Of a stretch of 47,388 nt of DNA, positions 24,333 to 36,540 are shown one piece after another. Location of the stretch: contig NW_003131860.1 in the NCBI RefSeq assembly GCF_000003605.2, positions 439,653-487,040 of the forward strand, read 5' to 3'. Source of the stretch: Saccoglossus kowalevskii. Lineage: Eukaryota; Hemichordata; Enteropneusta; Harrimaniidae. Position 1 is the stretch's first letter; each line of letters starts with the position of its first letter. The notes beneath the pieces are model-generated. The model was not told the origin of the DNA, made no database searches, and saw nothing but the letters and a program-made list of their open reading frames with translations. The translations under genes and the position numbers were made by a program.

Positions 24333-24341
24333 TGAGGGCGT
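24333..24341 (-). promoter_or_regulatory. Conserved upstream box of exon 1a
   Basis: Plus-strand TGAGGGCGT (ACGCCCTCA on the gene strand), 65 bp upstream of the ATG. The same word sits 65-75 bp upstream of exons 1b and 1c and of the 36.47-kb relic. It may mark a core promoter or 5' UTR element. Confidence 0.5.
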
Positions 24342-24342
24342 A

Positions 24343-26842
24343 TTATACTAAGTATATACATTCATTATAAATAATGCTGCTAAAACTAATAGCGTCACTA
24401 TGTATTAAAAAATAAAAATGTTTTCCTGTGTTTTTTGAAATTAGATATTCTTTGTTATCAGTTATATTGCAGGTCAAGTGAATATAATGTACTGTGTGAA
24501 AGGAACGGAAATAAAAGTGACGTAAATGCAACTGAATGAACGTGTTTCTGTGATGCGGTTTTACCATATTGAAATATTATATATTGTGGATAATAATACA
24601 GTATCATGTATGTGGATTTTCCGCAGTTAAAAAATGAGCTGAATCACGTCAGGTTAAATTATTTTGAAAAAAAGTCTCATTTGTTTGGCACATTCGTTTG
24701 TTAGTATGAGAACACATTTTGTTCAGACGTCATGCAACAGAACCCGCCAATGAAATACAGTATTTCAGAGCCTACACGTGGCAAAAAAGTAACAATTTTG
24801 CAAAATGCACATAACCATTAAAATGTATCTAAATAACTAAATATTAGTGTTACGAGTTAGAGAATGTTTAATATTCTCATGAACTTATTGCTTGTTATAT
24901 TTTATACTATGTTACCGTGTCATATCATATCCAATGTAAATATTATATGATACATTTAAATAAATAAAAACTTTCAGACATTTAATTTCACATGGTATAG
25001 TAAATACATCCTGCTCTAATATATATCAGTCGTAGTCAAATAGGCATTGTTAGGAATCTATGAACTATACTAGATAAGTAACACTGATACTTTCTGTGAC
25101 CTATTGTGTTGGGTAATTGTCTATAAATCACGAGTTCTTAAAACTGTTTGAGATATATAAAAAAAATCACTGCCACACGGTCTGAATGAGCCTCTGCTAA
25201 AACAACAACAATAAATATGTGATAACAATATAATTGAGCAACCATTATTTCATATATATTTCTTATTCATTAACTAATTAATTAACACCTACAGAATAGT
25301 ATTCTCCGGACGTTTCTATGCTCTAGAACTTGATCACTGTTGCCCATAGACTTCTGAAATGCTTCTGAAAGCATATTGGGGACAATGAGAACTGACGCAC
25401 CTCACTTTCATATTTTTGATTCGTCGGTTAGTTTTGCGGCCATCTTTCATTGAAGTTTAATAGAAGTGGCCACATTGATTTTTTCTGAGGGTCTAGCATT
25501 CCATATTTGGTTAATTTGTCCAATATGACATATGGGCTACCTATTTCACGAATAAAAACGTAACTGATCACGTCAATTTTACCTTCAATATTTTTCTCCG
25601 AATATGGCTGCTCATTAAAGGTTGCAGAACTCTTTATGATTGATCTCGTGTTTATTATAAACAAAAAGTAGTTTTATTACAGATTTATTCAATTATTTAA
25701 AATATTGTTACATCTTTATACTGAACTTCTTCAGAATCTAAACAAATAATTCGGAACAATCTCATGATTTTTCAGCTATCTTGGATTTTGCTAAAAATGG
25801 ACGAAATGTGAGGCATTTATTTTTAAATACCACTTTAACTAGTCAACTTGACGTTTGGCATGTATATGGCCATAGCTTCTTACGGAAAAAAATAAATAAT
25901 ATTGATCAGTCACGTGTTTCGCACAAAATACCACAATCTTGGGCATTTGTTTCTTATGAGTGTTTTAACCAGTCATCATGATATTTTGCCTGTAGCATTT
26001 ATGGCTGAAGTTTACAATAAAAATATCAGTCTTGGATTTGTGGGAAAATGTCCATAATTTGGGCCATTTGTGTCTAAAGAATGCTTCAACTTGCAAGTAT
26101 TATCAAAACATCTTTTAAGAAAAACAACATATATCATTGGGTACATTTTATGACATTATCGGTTGATTATTTCATAAAATGTATCTAATGGGCTCGATTT
26201 GGACCCGACAAAGGCTTTAATATCCAACATACATCACACGTTATCACACAAGCAAAGTATTGACGTTCAAAACCATGTTAGCTATTAGCTTTTAATTTAA
26301 CTTAATATAATTTGGCGTACTCAATTAGAGTTCCAGTTATGTGCGTACTATAAGGCCCAATGGCATCGACTGCATTTTTCGAAATTAGTTTCTTAATTTT
26401 CAAGTTTACTTCACATATATTACTGAAAACATTTAAAAATGAATGATGTACCATATGTCAACATGATGAAAAATTTCCTATGGCAACATACCCGTATTAC
26501 GGCCTTTATTATACCCAGTGAACAGACAGTTATTATAACAGTTAACAGCTTTGTTTTAAAACCCATGTTGATATGTTAAGCTCGAGTTTATGTTGATAGC
26601 ATTAAATTCGATAACACATTGTTTGGAAACGAAATTTTCTTTCTTTATTTAATGTTAATGTTTTATTTTTTTCTGATTCATTTTGTTGAATTATACAAAT
26701 ATATCCAGTTGAAAAACTTCCAAAAAGAGATATTGTTATGTGTCAAGACAAATCGTTATACATGATGAACGCCTAAGAAAAAGACGATGATGTAAAAAGA
26801 GAATCTTATTAGAAATCCCTATTTATTAAATGTGTCAGTTAC
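24343..26842. other. Spacer between exons 1a and 1b
   Basis: Holds the right part of U1, including a minus-strand LINE tail at about 25430-25590 (REIGSPYVILD matches CEIGSKYIMLQ in U2). The rest is AT-rich and without gene signals. No exons 2-4 seen. Confidence 0.5.
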
Positions 26843-27314
26843 CTGTTTCAGCTTCTTTAGAAACATTTATAACATGGAAGATTGAATAACTGCAAAACTT
26901 TGGCAAATACAGGCAATCACTATGCCATGATGTGGTCCCTATTGCACGTAAACCTTCTGAACCGTCATTCGACACGCGGTATATGTCACGTAATGGCGAC
27001 TTAGGATGTTGTGTGAAAAATGACGACTCCAGATCCCCGAACCATCTGCCGATTCTCACATGTCCATTCGGTGAAATATTATGTTGATCTTTGAAAATTA
27101 ACAGACGGTGTTCGGTCACGTCCTTTTTTATTTGTTCGATCACTTCCTCGGGTATAGGATTTCCAATGTCAATGCCACGAATTTCACACCCCAACTTGAC
27201 AGGTTTCAAGTCATAAAATTCATGCGATTGCACCATGTTCACCACAGCACAACAAATGATGATGAATTTTCGACACATTGCATGACGACAGAACATACTA
27301 CGAAGTGAACCCAT
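26843..27314 (-). CDS. Locus C alternative first exon 1b
   Basis: Open from ATG at 27314 to donor g|GTAACT at 26842; 472 nt, phase 1. A signal peptide (MGSLRSMFCR start, KFIIICCAVV core) is followed by HEFYDLKPVK, GCEIRGIDIG, RLLIFKDQHN, WFGDLESSFF, iron motif H131-S-D133 in TSWHSDCLYL, and ends SKEAET. It has no downstream exons of its own before exon 1a, so use of the module at 17038-17862 is inferred (intron about 9 kb, skipping exon 1a). It could instead be an orphan duplicate, but an intact frame, donor and upstream box argue for function. Confidence 0.8.
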
Positions 27315-27388
27315 GTCAACAATATACCGGAATGCCAGTAGATCTTGATGCGTTCAACGAATATTGATAACTTGTGAATAATAAATAT

Positions 27389-27397
27389 TGAGGGCGT
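27389..27397 (-). promoter_or_regulatory. Conserved upstream box of exon 1b
   Basis: Plus-strand TGAGGGCGT, 75 bp upstream of the exon 1b ATG, in a region otherwise only partly alike between the exon-1 copies. Confidence 0.5.
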
Positions 27398-27399
27398 TT

Positions 27400-28880
27400 T
27401 TTATGTGAGTGATTTATTCAATATAAAACAATGACTTCAAATACAGCTTTTCAGATATATGTTGATATGTATCGTATCATGTCTGTATCATTTCTCTTTT
27501 ACTATATTATCTAACATGCTATGCATGTGACAACGTGAGTAATGTTTTGTTTTAAAGCTTTACAGATTTTACAAATTAAAAATATTGCGCGGTTCACCAG
27601 CCCAATTTAACAATAACACACAATACATATAGTAGCGACTCGTAAAACTAGTTTTATTTTTATTACTTCGATTTTCCAGTTGATAATTCTGACTTCACAT
27701 GAAGACATATGCTTTACATTTCTCTGTATTGTATGTATACACTAGGCTAACAATTAGACATTTTTAAATATAATGTTCTTAAAAATGAATTTTACCTTGT
27801 CAAAAATATGAATGATTTCCATGGAAGCTGCGTGTCTGATCATGACTATATGCAGTCAGTTTATGCAGCCAATTAGTGAATTCAGTGAATAATTAAACAA
27901 ACATGTATTTATAAATTTGTCATGTCATGATAAATAATAATTGGTGACCCTTTATTTGTTTTCAACGTCATTTCGATGAATCAAGCTCTTGATGGTAAAC
28001 CATGCTTCTGTTTCCTGTCAAAATTGGTTTGTGGGTACATCTGTTTACTATGTAGAAAGCGCCGTCTTGAAAACTGTCTACCAGTTGTCAATTTTGCAGG
28101 GCAGCAGCTCAAATTTCACTACTTCAAGTTTATGCATAAATTAACACCCAGGCTAGTTGTCTGTACGATTGTTGTAACACTGTTCAACCAAAAACAATGC
28201 CCCGACGGCGTTTTGAAGATAAATACATTGTCAATCATTTGTGAAAATTTCAAAACAAAAGGTCAAAGCGTCTAGGAGCTATTTTTTAAGAGTTCTGGGA
28301 TGTGCACTAAAAAGAAGCTGAGATAATTGCTAATTTGTATAAAAATTCACTCAATAAGAAGTTTGCTAATGCTCATAATTAAAATGGCTGTAACAGTTCC
28401 AAATTTAAATCTATTATCGTTTTGTTAAAAGTTAAATATAGTGCATAATATGGAGATCCCGTTATTTCTTTTTTTCACCATGTTTCTTTTTTATTATTTA
28501 TGTACAGCCTTGCTAAATCTTGCTAAGCATTCAAAAATGAAAATGTTTGCACTTGTTATCTATATTTTAAAATCGTTTTTTGAGTATGTTCCACTATTCA
28601 CAATTCTACAAAATTTTAACAGTCTATAGCCAAGACTGTTTGGATAATAAAAAGCAAAAAACGAAATTCACTCCCAAGTGCCCACAAACATGCATCTCTA
28701 CCTTAACCGGAATCTAAAAGTTAGAAGCAAGTAATCCTTCAGTCGGATACCCCAGTCAGACTGAATAAAGACTTCCCTACCCTATCGACAATTCCCCTTA
28801 ATTCTACCACCAATATTAGAGAGTAAACACGGTTGGAGAGATGAGGTTAGTTGTAATTATGTGTTATTAAATTATTAAGA
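27400..28880. other. 5' flank of exon 1b
   Basis: Related to the flanks of exon 1c (38580-38760) and of the relic (36540-37080). Shared words include ACATATGC, ACATTTCTCTGTATT, ATGAATGATTTCCATGG and TATTAGAGAGTAAACA. Open frames at 27976-28275 and 28441-28629 (plus) look like chance. No gene called. Confidence 0.5.
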
Positions 28881-31800
28881 AAAAATCAACTGTCTTCAAG
28901 TTGTTATTGTCATTTTAGACTGAAACTGTTTTCAACACTTCACTTCACGTGAATGACATTGAACAGAACGATCGTAACGTAGCAGGCTGCAAGACTACGT
29001 ATAGATAGTGAAACTACTAAAAAACAATAAAAAACAGCAACAAACAATACTTGAGATAAACCGGGAACAACACAATTTGTAAAACCACTATTATCTTCCT
29101 TCGACCTGTGCAATATGCAGTATCGTATTCATCCATATCTAAGCATTCAAAAAGACATGCAAGCGGAATTCCCCTATATGACGTGACAGAAAACAAACAG
29201 AGTAAATGTTTGCAGACAAAAAGGCGGCGTTACATCATAGTTATAACGCTCCATGAATGTCTACTAGCAGTGACAAAGTGAAAGTAATATATACATACAC
29301 TCTGCGAACTATAAGGTGGTCGGCTACCGTCGGATTCTATTAATTCCTACAGTGTGGTGTTCACAAAATCCAACATGGTTACCGAACGACATTTCGTACA
29401 AACCATTCATTGTGGAGCTATTTCGGATAAAATGCTATTATCTAATAAAATGATGTTATCATTTTATTTATATGTATGCGTATTGAATAATATTTGGATG
29501 ATGAAACAGCAGCAATAACTAGTTATTCAAGAATAGTATACATAGTCTCGTGAGTGCAAAAACAATTCTATACGTTTGAGTGCAAAAGAACAGTCACTGA
29601 ATTTTGTCATCAAGTTTGAACATACAAACAGTTTCGGATATTGCTTTTAGTTTTTGGATTAAAAGGTTTGTCAATTTCCATCATTTTTTTGTGAGGAAGA
29701 GCATGCTGTAAAAAAATCATTTAGTAGAAGCTGTTAACACTTGACAAAGGCGCGCAAAGAGTTATACCGGATTAGGTTTAACATAACACTATAGATTTGC
29801 ATATTAACGAAAAAATTATTATAAGTTTTTCTCTACCTCGATAACATTTGACCTTTAACCTATGATATCTACTACTCTTTAATGTTCAAAATCAAAGACT
29901 GTAGTTTGCCTGCATAACTGAACAATTATTTCACCATTACGTGGATGTACAAGAACATAAGTATGCAGTAACTTGTCAATAAATATTGATAACTTTTTCC
30001 TTAAACATAACCGCAATATTTATTGACCTTTGACTTCAAATACATTAATAATTTTGTTGTATTATTATTGAAATTGAAACGGCACAAATGTACAATATCC
30101 AAATATATTATTGTTAACAAATCAGTATTTCCTAGCTATATACATGTGACAATGCCATGCGTGATTTCCATGGCAACTGCAAGCCCGAACATGCAGCTCA
30201 TACCGACAGATTATTAGGTAAATGGTTCAAAGAATTTATATGTTATTTGCCATGTCATACAATAAAAAATTAGAGGTGTTCCATTGTATGTTTTCAACAT
30301 CGACGCGATAGTTTAATTCAATGTCTATGGAGAAGAGTGGCAGGAATGAGTGACGGACTGAACAGAAACTTCACTCTATGGATGTAATTATATTTTACTA
30401 TATTCACCCTGCCTGAACAAAATGACCTGAAAATGTCTATTTTGTTTCCGTTAAAATTAAAATTTTCCCGTGCTTTTAAAAATTAGATATACCTTGTTAT
30501 CAGTGATATTGCAGGTCAAGTGAGTATAATCTAGTGTATAAATAGAACGGAAATAAAAGTGACCTGAATGCAATTGAATGAACGTGTTTCTGCGATGCGG
30601 TTTTAACATATTCAAATTTTATATATTGTGTATAATAATAATATATATATATTGTATGTGCATTTCTCGTTATAAATAAATGAGATGAATCATGTCAGGA
30701 TTTTGAAAAAAGTTTGGCACACTCGTTTGTTTGTATGAGCCAGTGACTGTGAACACTATATTGTAATCATCAAAGACAATTAATATACCACGTGATGAAG
30801 TGATTGTAGCTTTATTTACTGCATAAACAATTGATATACCACGTGATGAAGTGATCGTACTTTTATTTTTTGCATATATAATGGTATACCACGTGATAAA
30901 GTGATTGTACTTTTATTTTCTGCATATATAATTGATATACCACGTGATGAAGTGATTGTACTTTTATTTACTGCATATATAATTGATATACCACGTGATG
31001 AAGTGATTGTAGCTTTATTTACTGCATAAACAATTGATATACCACGTGATGAAGTGATTGTACTTTTATTTTCTGCATATATAATTGATATACCACGTGA
31101 TGAAGTGATTGTACATTTATTTTATGCATATATAATTGATATACCACGTGGCGAAGTGATTGTACATTTATTTTATTTTATGCATATATAATTGATATAC
31201 CACGTGATGAAATGATTGTATTTTTATTTACTGCATATATAATGGATATACCACGTGATGAAGTGATTGTCCATTTATTTTCTGCATATATAATTGATAT
31301 ACCACGTGACGAAGTGATTGTACTTTTATTTTCTGCATATATAATTGATATACCACGTGATGAAGTGATTGCATTTTTTTCTGCATATATAATTGATATA
31401 CCACGTGATGGCATGATTGTAAATGTATTTACTGCATAAACTTTTGATATACCACGTGATGAAGTGATTGTAGATTTATTTACTGCATATATAATTGATA
31501 TATAATAAATCATCAAAAACCCGCCAATAAACTAGTAGTTCAAAACCTGCACGTGGAAATAAAACAAATGTAACAATCTTACAAATATTTCATTACAATA
31601 AATGAACATAAGAACAAAATGACAGTTTCATAAGTCGGAGAATATTGTCATATTCCCATGAACCTAAGCCTTTACTTTCGGTATGTTAACATCTCATACC
31701 ACATGCATTTATAAATACTAGGATACATTTCAAATGTTTGTTTCTTATGTTAAATGTTTAAAATACGAGAAAACACATCCTGCTCTACATTATATCAGCC

Positions 31801-32370
31801 ATGATCAAACAAGTCTTTTTAAAAGTTATGAACTACTTTAGATAAGTAACACTGATACCTTCTGAGATCTATTGTGTTACGTGATTGTTTACAAAGCATG
31901 AGTTCTGAAAATTGATGGACATTTTGAGATACATCGCTCTCCATGAAAACATAATTTAATAGTTTGAAAGAAAGAAGAACACGGCCGCACGGTCTGATTG
32001 AACCGCTGCTAAAACAACAACAATAGATATGTGATAACAATATAATCAAGCAACCATCTTTGTATATATATTTTTTATTAAGTAATTATTTAACACCTAC
32101 ATAGTAGTATCCTTCCAACGTTTTTTGTCTTCCTAAAACTTGATCATCGTTGCCCATCGACATTTAAAACTCCCGAAAGCATATTGGGAACTATGCGATC
32201 TGATGCGATCTGATGATCTAACTTTATTAAATTTGATTTGTTGACTGGTTTTGCAGCCATCATGGATTGACGTTACATGAGAAGTGAACTTTTTTTGAGG
32301 GTCTAGGCATTATTTACTTTGTTGTAGCATTATATATTTGCTACCTATTTCACAAATACAAACGTTAGTG
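28880..32370. repeat. Segmental duplication unit U2 (exon 1 lost)
   Basis: Partner of U1. Homology runs to about 30360 and resumes at about 30460 with sequence that lies beyond exon 1 in U1, so the exon-1 part has been deleted. U2 also carries a 51-bp satellite absent from U1. Confidence 0.7.
30770..31506. repeat. 51-bp satellite, about 14 units, one CACGTG per unit
   Basis: Units contain ATACCACGTGATGAAGTGAT followed by a T-rich part and TGCATATATAA. CACGTG starts at 30789, 30840, 30890, 30941, 30992, 31043, 31094, 31145, 31201, 31252, 31303, 31354, 31402 and 31453; spacing is 51 bp except for 50, 56 and 48. As 51 is divisible by three, both strands stay open over long spans without being genes. 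Confidence 0.95.
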
Positions 32371-32666
32371 GTCACGACACACGTAGATTTAGACTTATTT
32401 GAGTTGTAGATATTAATGTCATGCTTGTCAGCGTAAAACTCACGAATATGTACAATTTTGCGCAAACCTTTAATAGAGGGCGCAATTACACACATACCAT
32501 CTGCGTAGCTCAAACTGTTTATAACATTGTCACCAATAAAACTACCACATGGCATGCTATTGAGTGTTACACTGAGATTATCCATATAAACACAAAACAG
32601 TCCTGGAAACATTACTCCTCCCTGTCGAACTCCAATGAAAACATTGTAAGATGGTACTTCCCTCAT
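32310..32666 (-). mobile_element. LINE reverse-transcriptase fragment
   Basis: The minus-strand frame has FIGVRQGGVMFPGLFCVYMD, then INSLSYADGMCVIAPS, which are RT motifs B and C; the catalytic YADD reads YADG, so it is dead. The motif style (GVRQGG, VYMD) differs from the GxPQGS type at 14.6 and 19.0 kb. Only part of the RT is present. It lies at the edge of U2, and its tail is shared with U1. Confidence 0.8.
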
Positions 32667-32669
32667 CTA

Positions 32670-33827
32670 ACACAGTAGACGCCTGTTTGTAAACAACGAC
32701 ACGCTATGGCCATTTGACGCAAGCGCAGGTGACAACACCTCCGCTTGAAAGATGATTGGCTAGTTTGTCTACAGTCATACAAGAATGTCCTGGGTAACAC
32801 TACCATACTGGCACACCATAAACCCATACACACACTGGTAATCAGAGTGTAATACCGTTGCCACGAGTACACGGATCTCAAGATTTATTAACAAATCTGT
32901 GGAGTAACTACGTATACATAGATGAAGGAAATTGAAAACTAGTAACAATAGTACATAGAATAGTGAAAACTGCGATCCCTGTAAGCGGTACACAAGCCGT
33001 ACAAAAAAAAAACAGAAATAAAAAGCCGAATAATGACGGGATTAAAAACATTTGGAAATCTGCACACGCCGCATGCTCGAATGCATCTGAGAGAAGATGG
33101 CGGGTTTCACCCCACGCTATGCATGCAATGGTACATATACGTATATGTTTTTTCTTGTTTGTATTTAAATATTTTTTTTTTATTTCGTTTCAATAATATG
33201 AACATACAACACACAAAACATTACATTACATTTTGATCTGGTATAACAATTATTATGTACGAGTATGCTCACTGCAATAAAACAAATAATGTTGTTACTC
33301 TGCCTAATAGCTACCTCGGATATTAAACTTAATGAAAGGAGTGAAAGAACACAAAGCTGCTAAATGCTACGTGGCAACGCGTAGACTGAAGAAACTACTG
33401 TATGTCCAATTACACGCAAGCCACCGCGGTATGCGGGGAGCGCCCTCTAGGAACCATGTAAACATCCCTTTCCTGCTATCCTCTGGTCGGACATCCGGGC
33501 ATTGTCACCGGTTGGCAACCCTCGCGGTGAAAACAAAGGCCGAAAACTCGCAGAAAACGGTACTTAGTGATGGTTGTTGAGACTCCCCTGAACAGTGCAA
33601 CAAGATTAGCCCTACGTGTGTAACATATATAAATTTGGTTGTTCAGGATTACTTCAAAGTTGAGTTTGTATTGTTTTCTCGAATTTTCACCGGCTCGACC
33701 GGTGTTCCACAGCAGCGCGGGCGCGCACAGAGCCCATAGAAATGCATGGTACAGTGGTGCGCATCTTAGCAACGTGGAACGTCTGTGACGTAGCTCCGCC
33801 CCTAGACTGGCGCAGTCGGGGCGATTA
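32670..33827. other. Non-coding stretch before the assembly gap
   Basis: A segment at about 32697-32755 (ACGCTATGGCCATTTGACGC and on) resembles one at about 3652-3705 in gene A intron 1, so it is a dispersed repeat. From about 33320 the DNA is clearly less AT-rich, with several CpGs. No gene identified. Confidence 0.4.
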
Positions 33828-34132
33828 NNNNNNNNNNNNNNNNNNNNNNNNNNNNNNNNNNNNNNNNNNNNNNNNNNNNNNNNNNNNNNNNNNNNNNNNN
33901 NNNNNNNNNNNNNNNNNNNNNNNNNNNNNNNNNNNNNNNNNNNNNNNNNNNNNNNNNNNNNNNNNNNNNNNNNNNNNNNNNNNNNNNNNNNNNNNNNNNN
34001 NNNNNNNNNNNNNNNNNNNNNNNNNNNNNNNNNNNNNNNNNNNNNNNNNNNNNNNNNNNNNNNNNNNNNNNNNNNNNNNNNNNNNNNNNNNNNNNNNNNN
34101 NNNNNNNNNNNNNNNNNNNNNNNNNNNNNNNN
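33828..34132. other. Assembly gap (305 N)
   Basis: A run of N. Frames that cross it are meaningless. The flanking bases are GC-rich (CTCCGCCCC on the left, CCCCCGAG on the right), which may explain the sequencing failure. Confidence 1.
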
Positions 34133-34700
34133 CCCCCGAGAATACTGCGTACCGAAGGAAATGTCATATTTGCAGTTGCGCGGGGTGTACTTGAATTTGG
34201 CCCTCGCCGACTTCATCGTATCATGAACAGCGCCCCCACTTGGATTGCCAGCAAGATGTCACAATCAAAAACACTCACGTGCAAAGTTGTGCACATTCTT
34301 AACAATGTCATTCCATCCGGGGACAGGTTTGAAAGACGCAAAAGCCTTCTTGTGCACGAATGTTAAGTCCGTCGCTTTTTTTTAAGAGAGTTGACAATAT
34401 TCTCGTAATAATCATGAATATTGCTTTCATGGACATTATTTTGACAGTTAACATGTGCACATGTGTAATGGTTTATTTGTACCATTGTGATTTTAGACCA
34501 GTCAACACGCATAGATCGCTTCTTGCAATTCCCATTAATTAAAGCGCGGTGGTCGTCGCGCTGCGCATGTGCGACATTTGTGTTGATAAACGTTGATTTT
34601 CCCACAATCCAATACGCTCTTGAAATGGAAAGTATGAGGTTTGACCTGGGCGCGACTTTCACTGATTACTGCCGGTGATTCCTTCGATACCTTCCAATCA
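34133..34700. other. GC-richer stretch after the gap
   Basis: Continuation of the CpG-containing block that flanks the gap. Small open frames on both strands lack recognisable motifs. It could be a promoter-like island or an old repeat. Confidence 0.3.
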
Positions 34701-36240
34701 CCTAAAAATACCTAATTAAAGCTTGGAAACGTCTCAGTTTGTACTCGTCGATCTGCGCAACAGTCGAAGTCGCCATCTTTGTTATATGAGACCCATATAT
34801 CTCGCGCATACGTGGCGCGACAACTACCGCCCTTTAAGTTGCATGATTTCAAGCTACTACACTGGTAGGTAATGATCATAGGCATATGATATGATGTAAC
34901 ATAATAATAAGAAATGTTAATATCAATGATTGCACAATATGCAGTATTAGAAGCAATGCAGTGATCTAGCCATGAGGTCGTATGATGTGCTTCACTCACA
35001 TATGTAAAGTTGTCACCCGAATTGTCTAGCATTTCAATGTCCGCGATTCGCAATTCGACAGTATTACAGAAATCACGCAACCCGTTATCGAAATAGAACT
35101 GCGAACGGGGATCAGTATTTCAATTGCCAATAAAAAGAATATTTGGCGTACTACTTTCCTGAATGACAGCGTTAAGATTATTCATTGGAAGATAAACACA
35201 CAAAATAAAGAGCCTATTGTTGTCCTCTGAAGCTATATCCAAACTAAGCAATCTCTGGTCAATAAATGTTCTGATTTTCCATAAGATAACTGTTCCTTCA
35301 TGGGGCAACCAACAAGTATACAACTGCTTATATCAATGGCCGAAACATCAAATTCATATCACTTTGAATCGTAGATTAGTATCAAAGGTTGCCATTTGTT
35401 AGTCAATATTTCTGAATGAGGCAAATATCACAGTCATTACATAGTTTATTGGCAATTGGTCTACTAGACTTTATAGCCCTAGAGTTATACGTTAGAATGT
35501 TAAAGTGCTGCAATAGTTACGACGAGGAATGTACTTGCCAATACTCCTTCTAGTCAGGCACTCGTTTTTATGATTGTATGAAAATTAGGCACTGTAGTTG
35601 TGATACAATGTGAATAGTATGTACTAAACTTAGTATTAAGACGTTCATATTGGTTGATATATATGTATCTAGCATTTCAGCTGTAGTATCAGGACCCAGT
35701 CTGGACACGAAAACACTCATTCTTTTATGCACCTCAGTCGTCTGGTCGGTGGATTTTCGAGTAGCAATCAAAATGTTATGATCACCTTTCATGGTAGCGA
35801 GAATTTCATACTGACACTCAGGATGTTGCGAATTCGGATTGGTGGACACTGACAGACACGGCTTGTTTTTAAGGTCACGAATATCTTTAAAACATCCATT
35901 AAACACATGTTCATCACACCTACACGGTCATAAACGCCTAAATGTCACATTTCGATTGGCTATTGTCCTTCAGCAACAACATGAATTTTGAGAAGTCTCT
36001 AGCAGCAAAACATGGAACCGATTTCCTGGAGCAATACGATGATATCTTGTACATTGTTAAGTAATTTCTTAGCACCCCGTCGCTTGATCAAACGACGAGA
36101 GCTATAGTATCCAAAATGTTCAAAGAAAAGGCAAGGCAAGTTTACAATAACATCATTTGGCAGGATATCATAAAAGGAGTATTTGCTGTCGTGACTCGAT
36201 CTAATTGCATCCGAATCTAGGGCGGAGTCAACCATTGTCT
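34700..36240 (-). mobile_element. Decayed LINE: ORF1 and endonuclease parts
   Basis: Minus strand, in element order. An ORF1-like part at 36235-35568 includes SVFVSRLGPDTTAEMLDTYI. It is followed by an APE-type endonuclease at 35323-34712: GTVILW, LFILCVYLP, LFIGN, then DNSGDNFTYVSEAHHTTSWL followed by DHCIAS, typical of LINE endonucleases. Stops divide it. The RT is not attached; the RT fragment at 32310-32666 on the same strand could be a remnant of it. Confidence 0.7.
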
Positions 36241-36424
36241 TTGGAGCTACTCATGGTCGATATAGTTTCAAATATTTTGTTTCTAAAACGTTCAAATCAA
36301 TCAAGTTCACTTTGAAAAAGAGATACGCCATTAAATGTTCCACAATCACATCAGGGAAGGTCATTCATTGTAGACCAAATCGAGTACAAGATTGGTTACG
36401 ACACGTCCTACCAACATGCGTTGA

Positions 36425-36540
36425 CAACTTTTATCGGCGACATATCATACTTCGAGGTGGATCCATATCAGCGATGTACTGGAATGCCAGTAGTTCTTAA
36501 TGAATTCAACTAATATAACCTAATATAATATTGAGGGCGT
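36425..36540 (-). pseudogene. Solo 5'-end relic of a locus C first exon
   Basis: On the minus strand, ATG at 36466 opens MDPPRSMICRR, matching MGPPRSMICRH of exon 1c, then hits a stop at once and homology is lost. The upstream box TGAGGGCGT is kept at 36532-36540, and the flank beyond it resembles that of exons 1b and 1c. So the promoter and start survived while most of the exon is gone. Confidence 0.75.

Larger units (their letters stand above)
21300..25600. repeat. Segmental duplication unit U1 (contains exon 1a)
   Basis: Long diverged homology with U2 (about 28900-32370) in the same orientation. Paired landmarks: GGCTGCAAGACT (21409/28985), AAAGGTTTGTCAATTT (22490/29659), AACTGCATGCCCGAACATGCA-type words (22990/30175), and ATTGCAGGTCAAGTGA (24466/30508). 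U1 keeps exon 1a between the last two landmarks, while U2 has lost that part. A LINE tail near 25430-25590 is shared with U2. Confidence 0.75.

Noticed and set aside
27108-27308. Plus-strand frames over the first exons (also 38256-38540)
   Set aside because: Shadows of exons 1b and 1c on the opposite strand; they appear only because the exon sequence is conserved.
30770-31506. CRISPR-like array
   Set aside because: Units are whole tandem repeats without distinct spacers, and the genome is animal.
30770-31516. Long open frames on both strands with repeated IIDIPRDEVIV or SSRGISIIYA units
   Set aside because: They follow from a 51-bp satellite whose length is a multiple of three; both strands being open at once marks repeat DNA, not a protein.
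33476-34216. Frames crossing the N run
   Set aside because: The N bases translate to unknown residues; the frames are artefacts of the gap.
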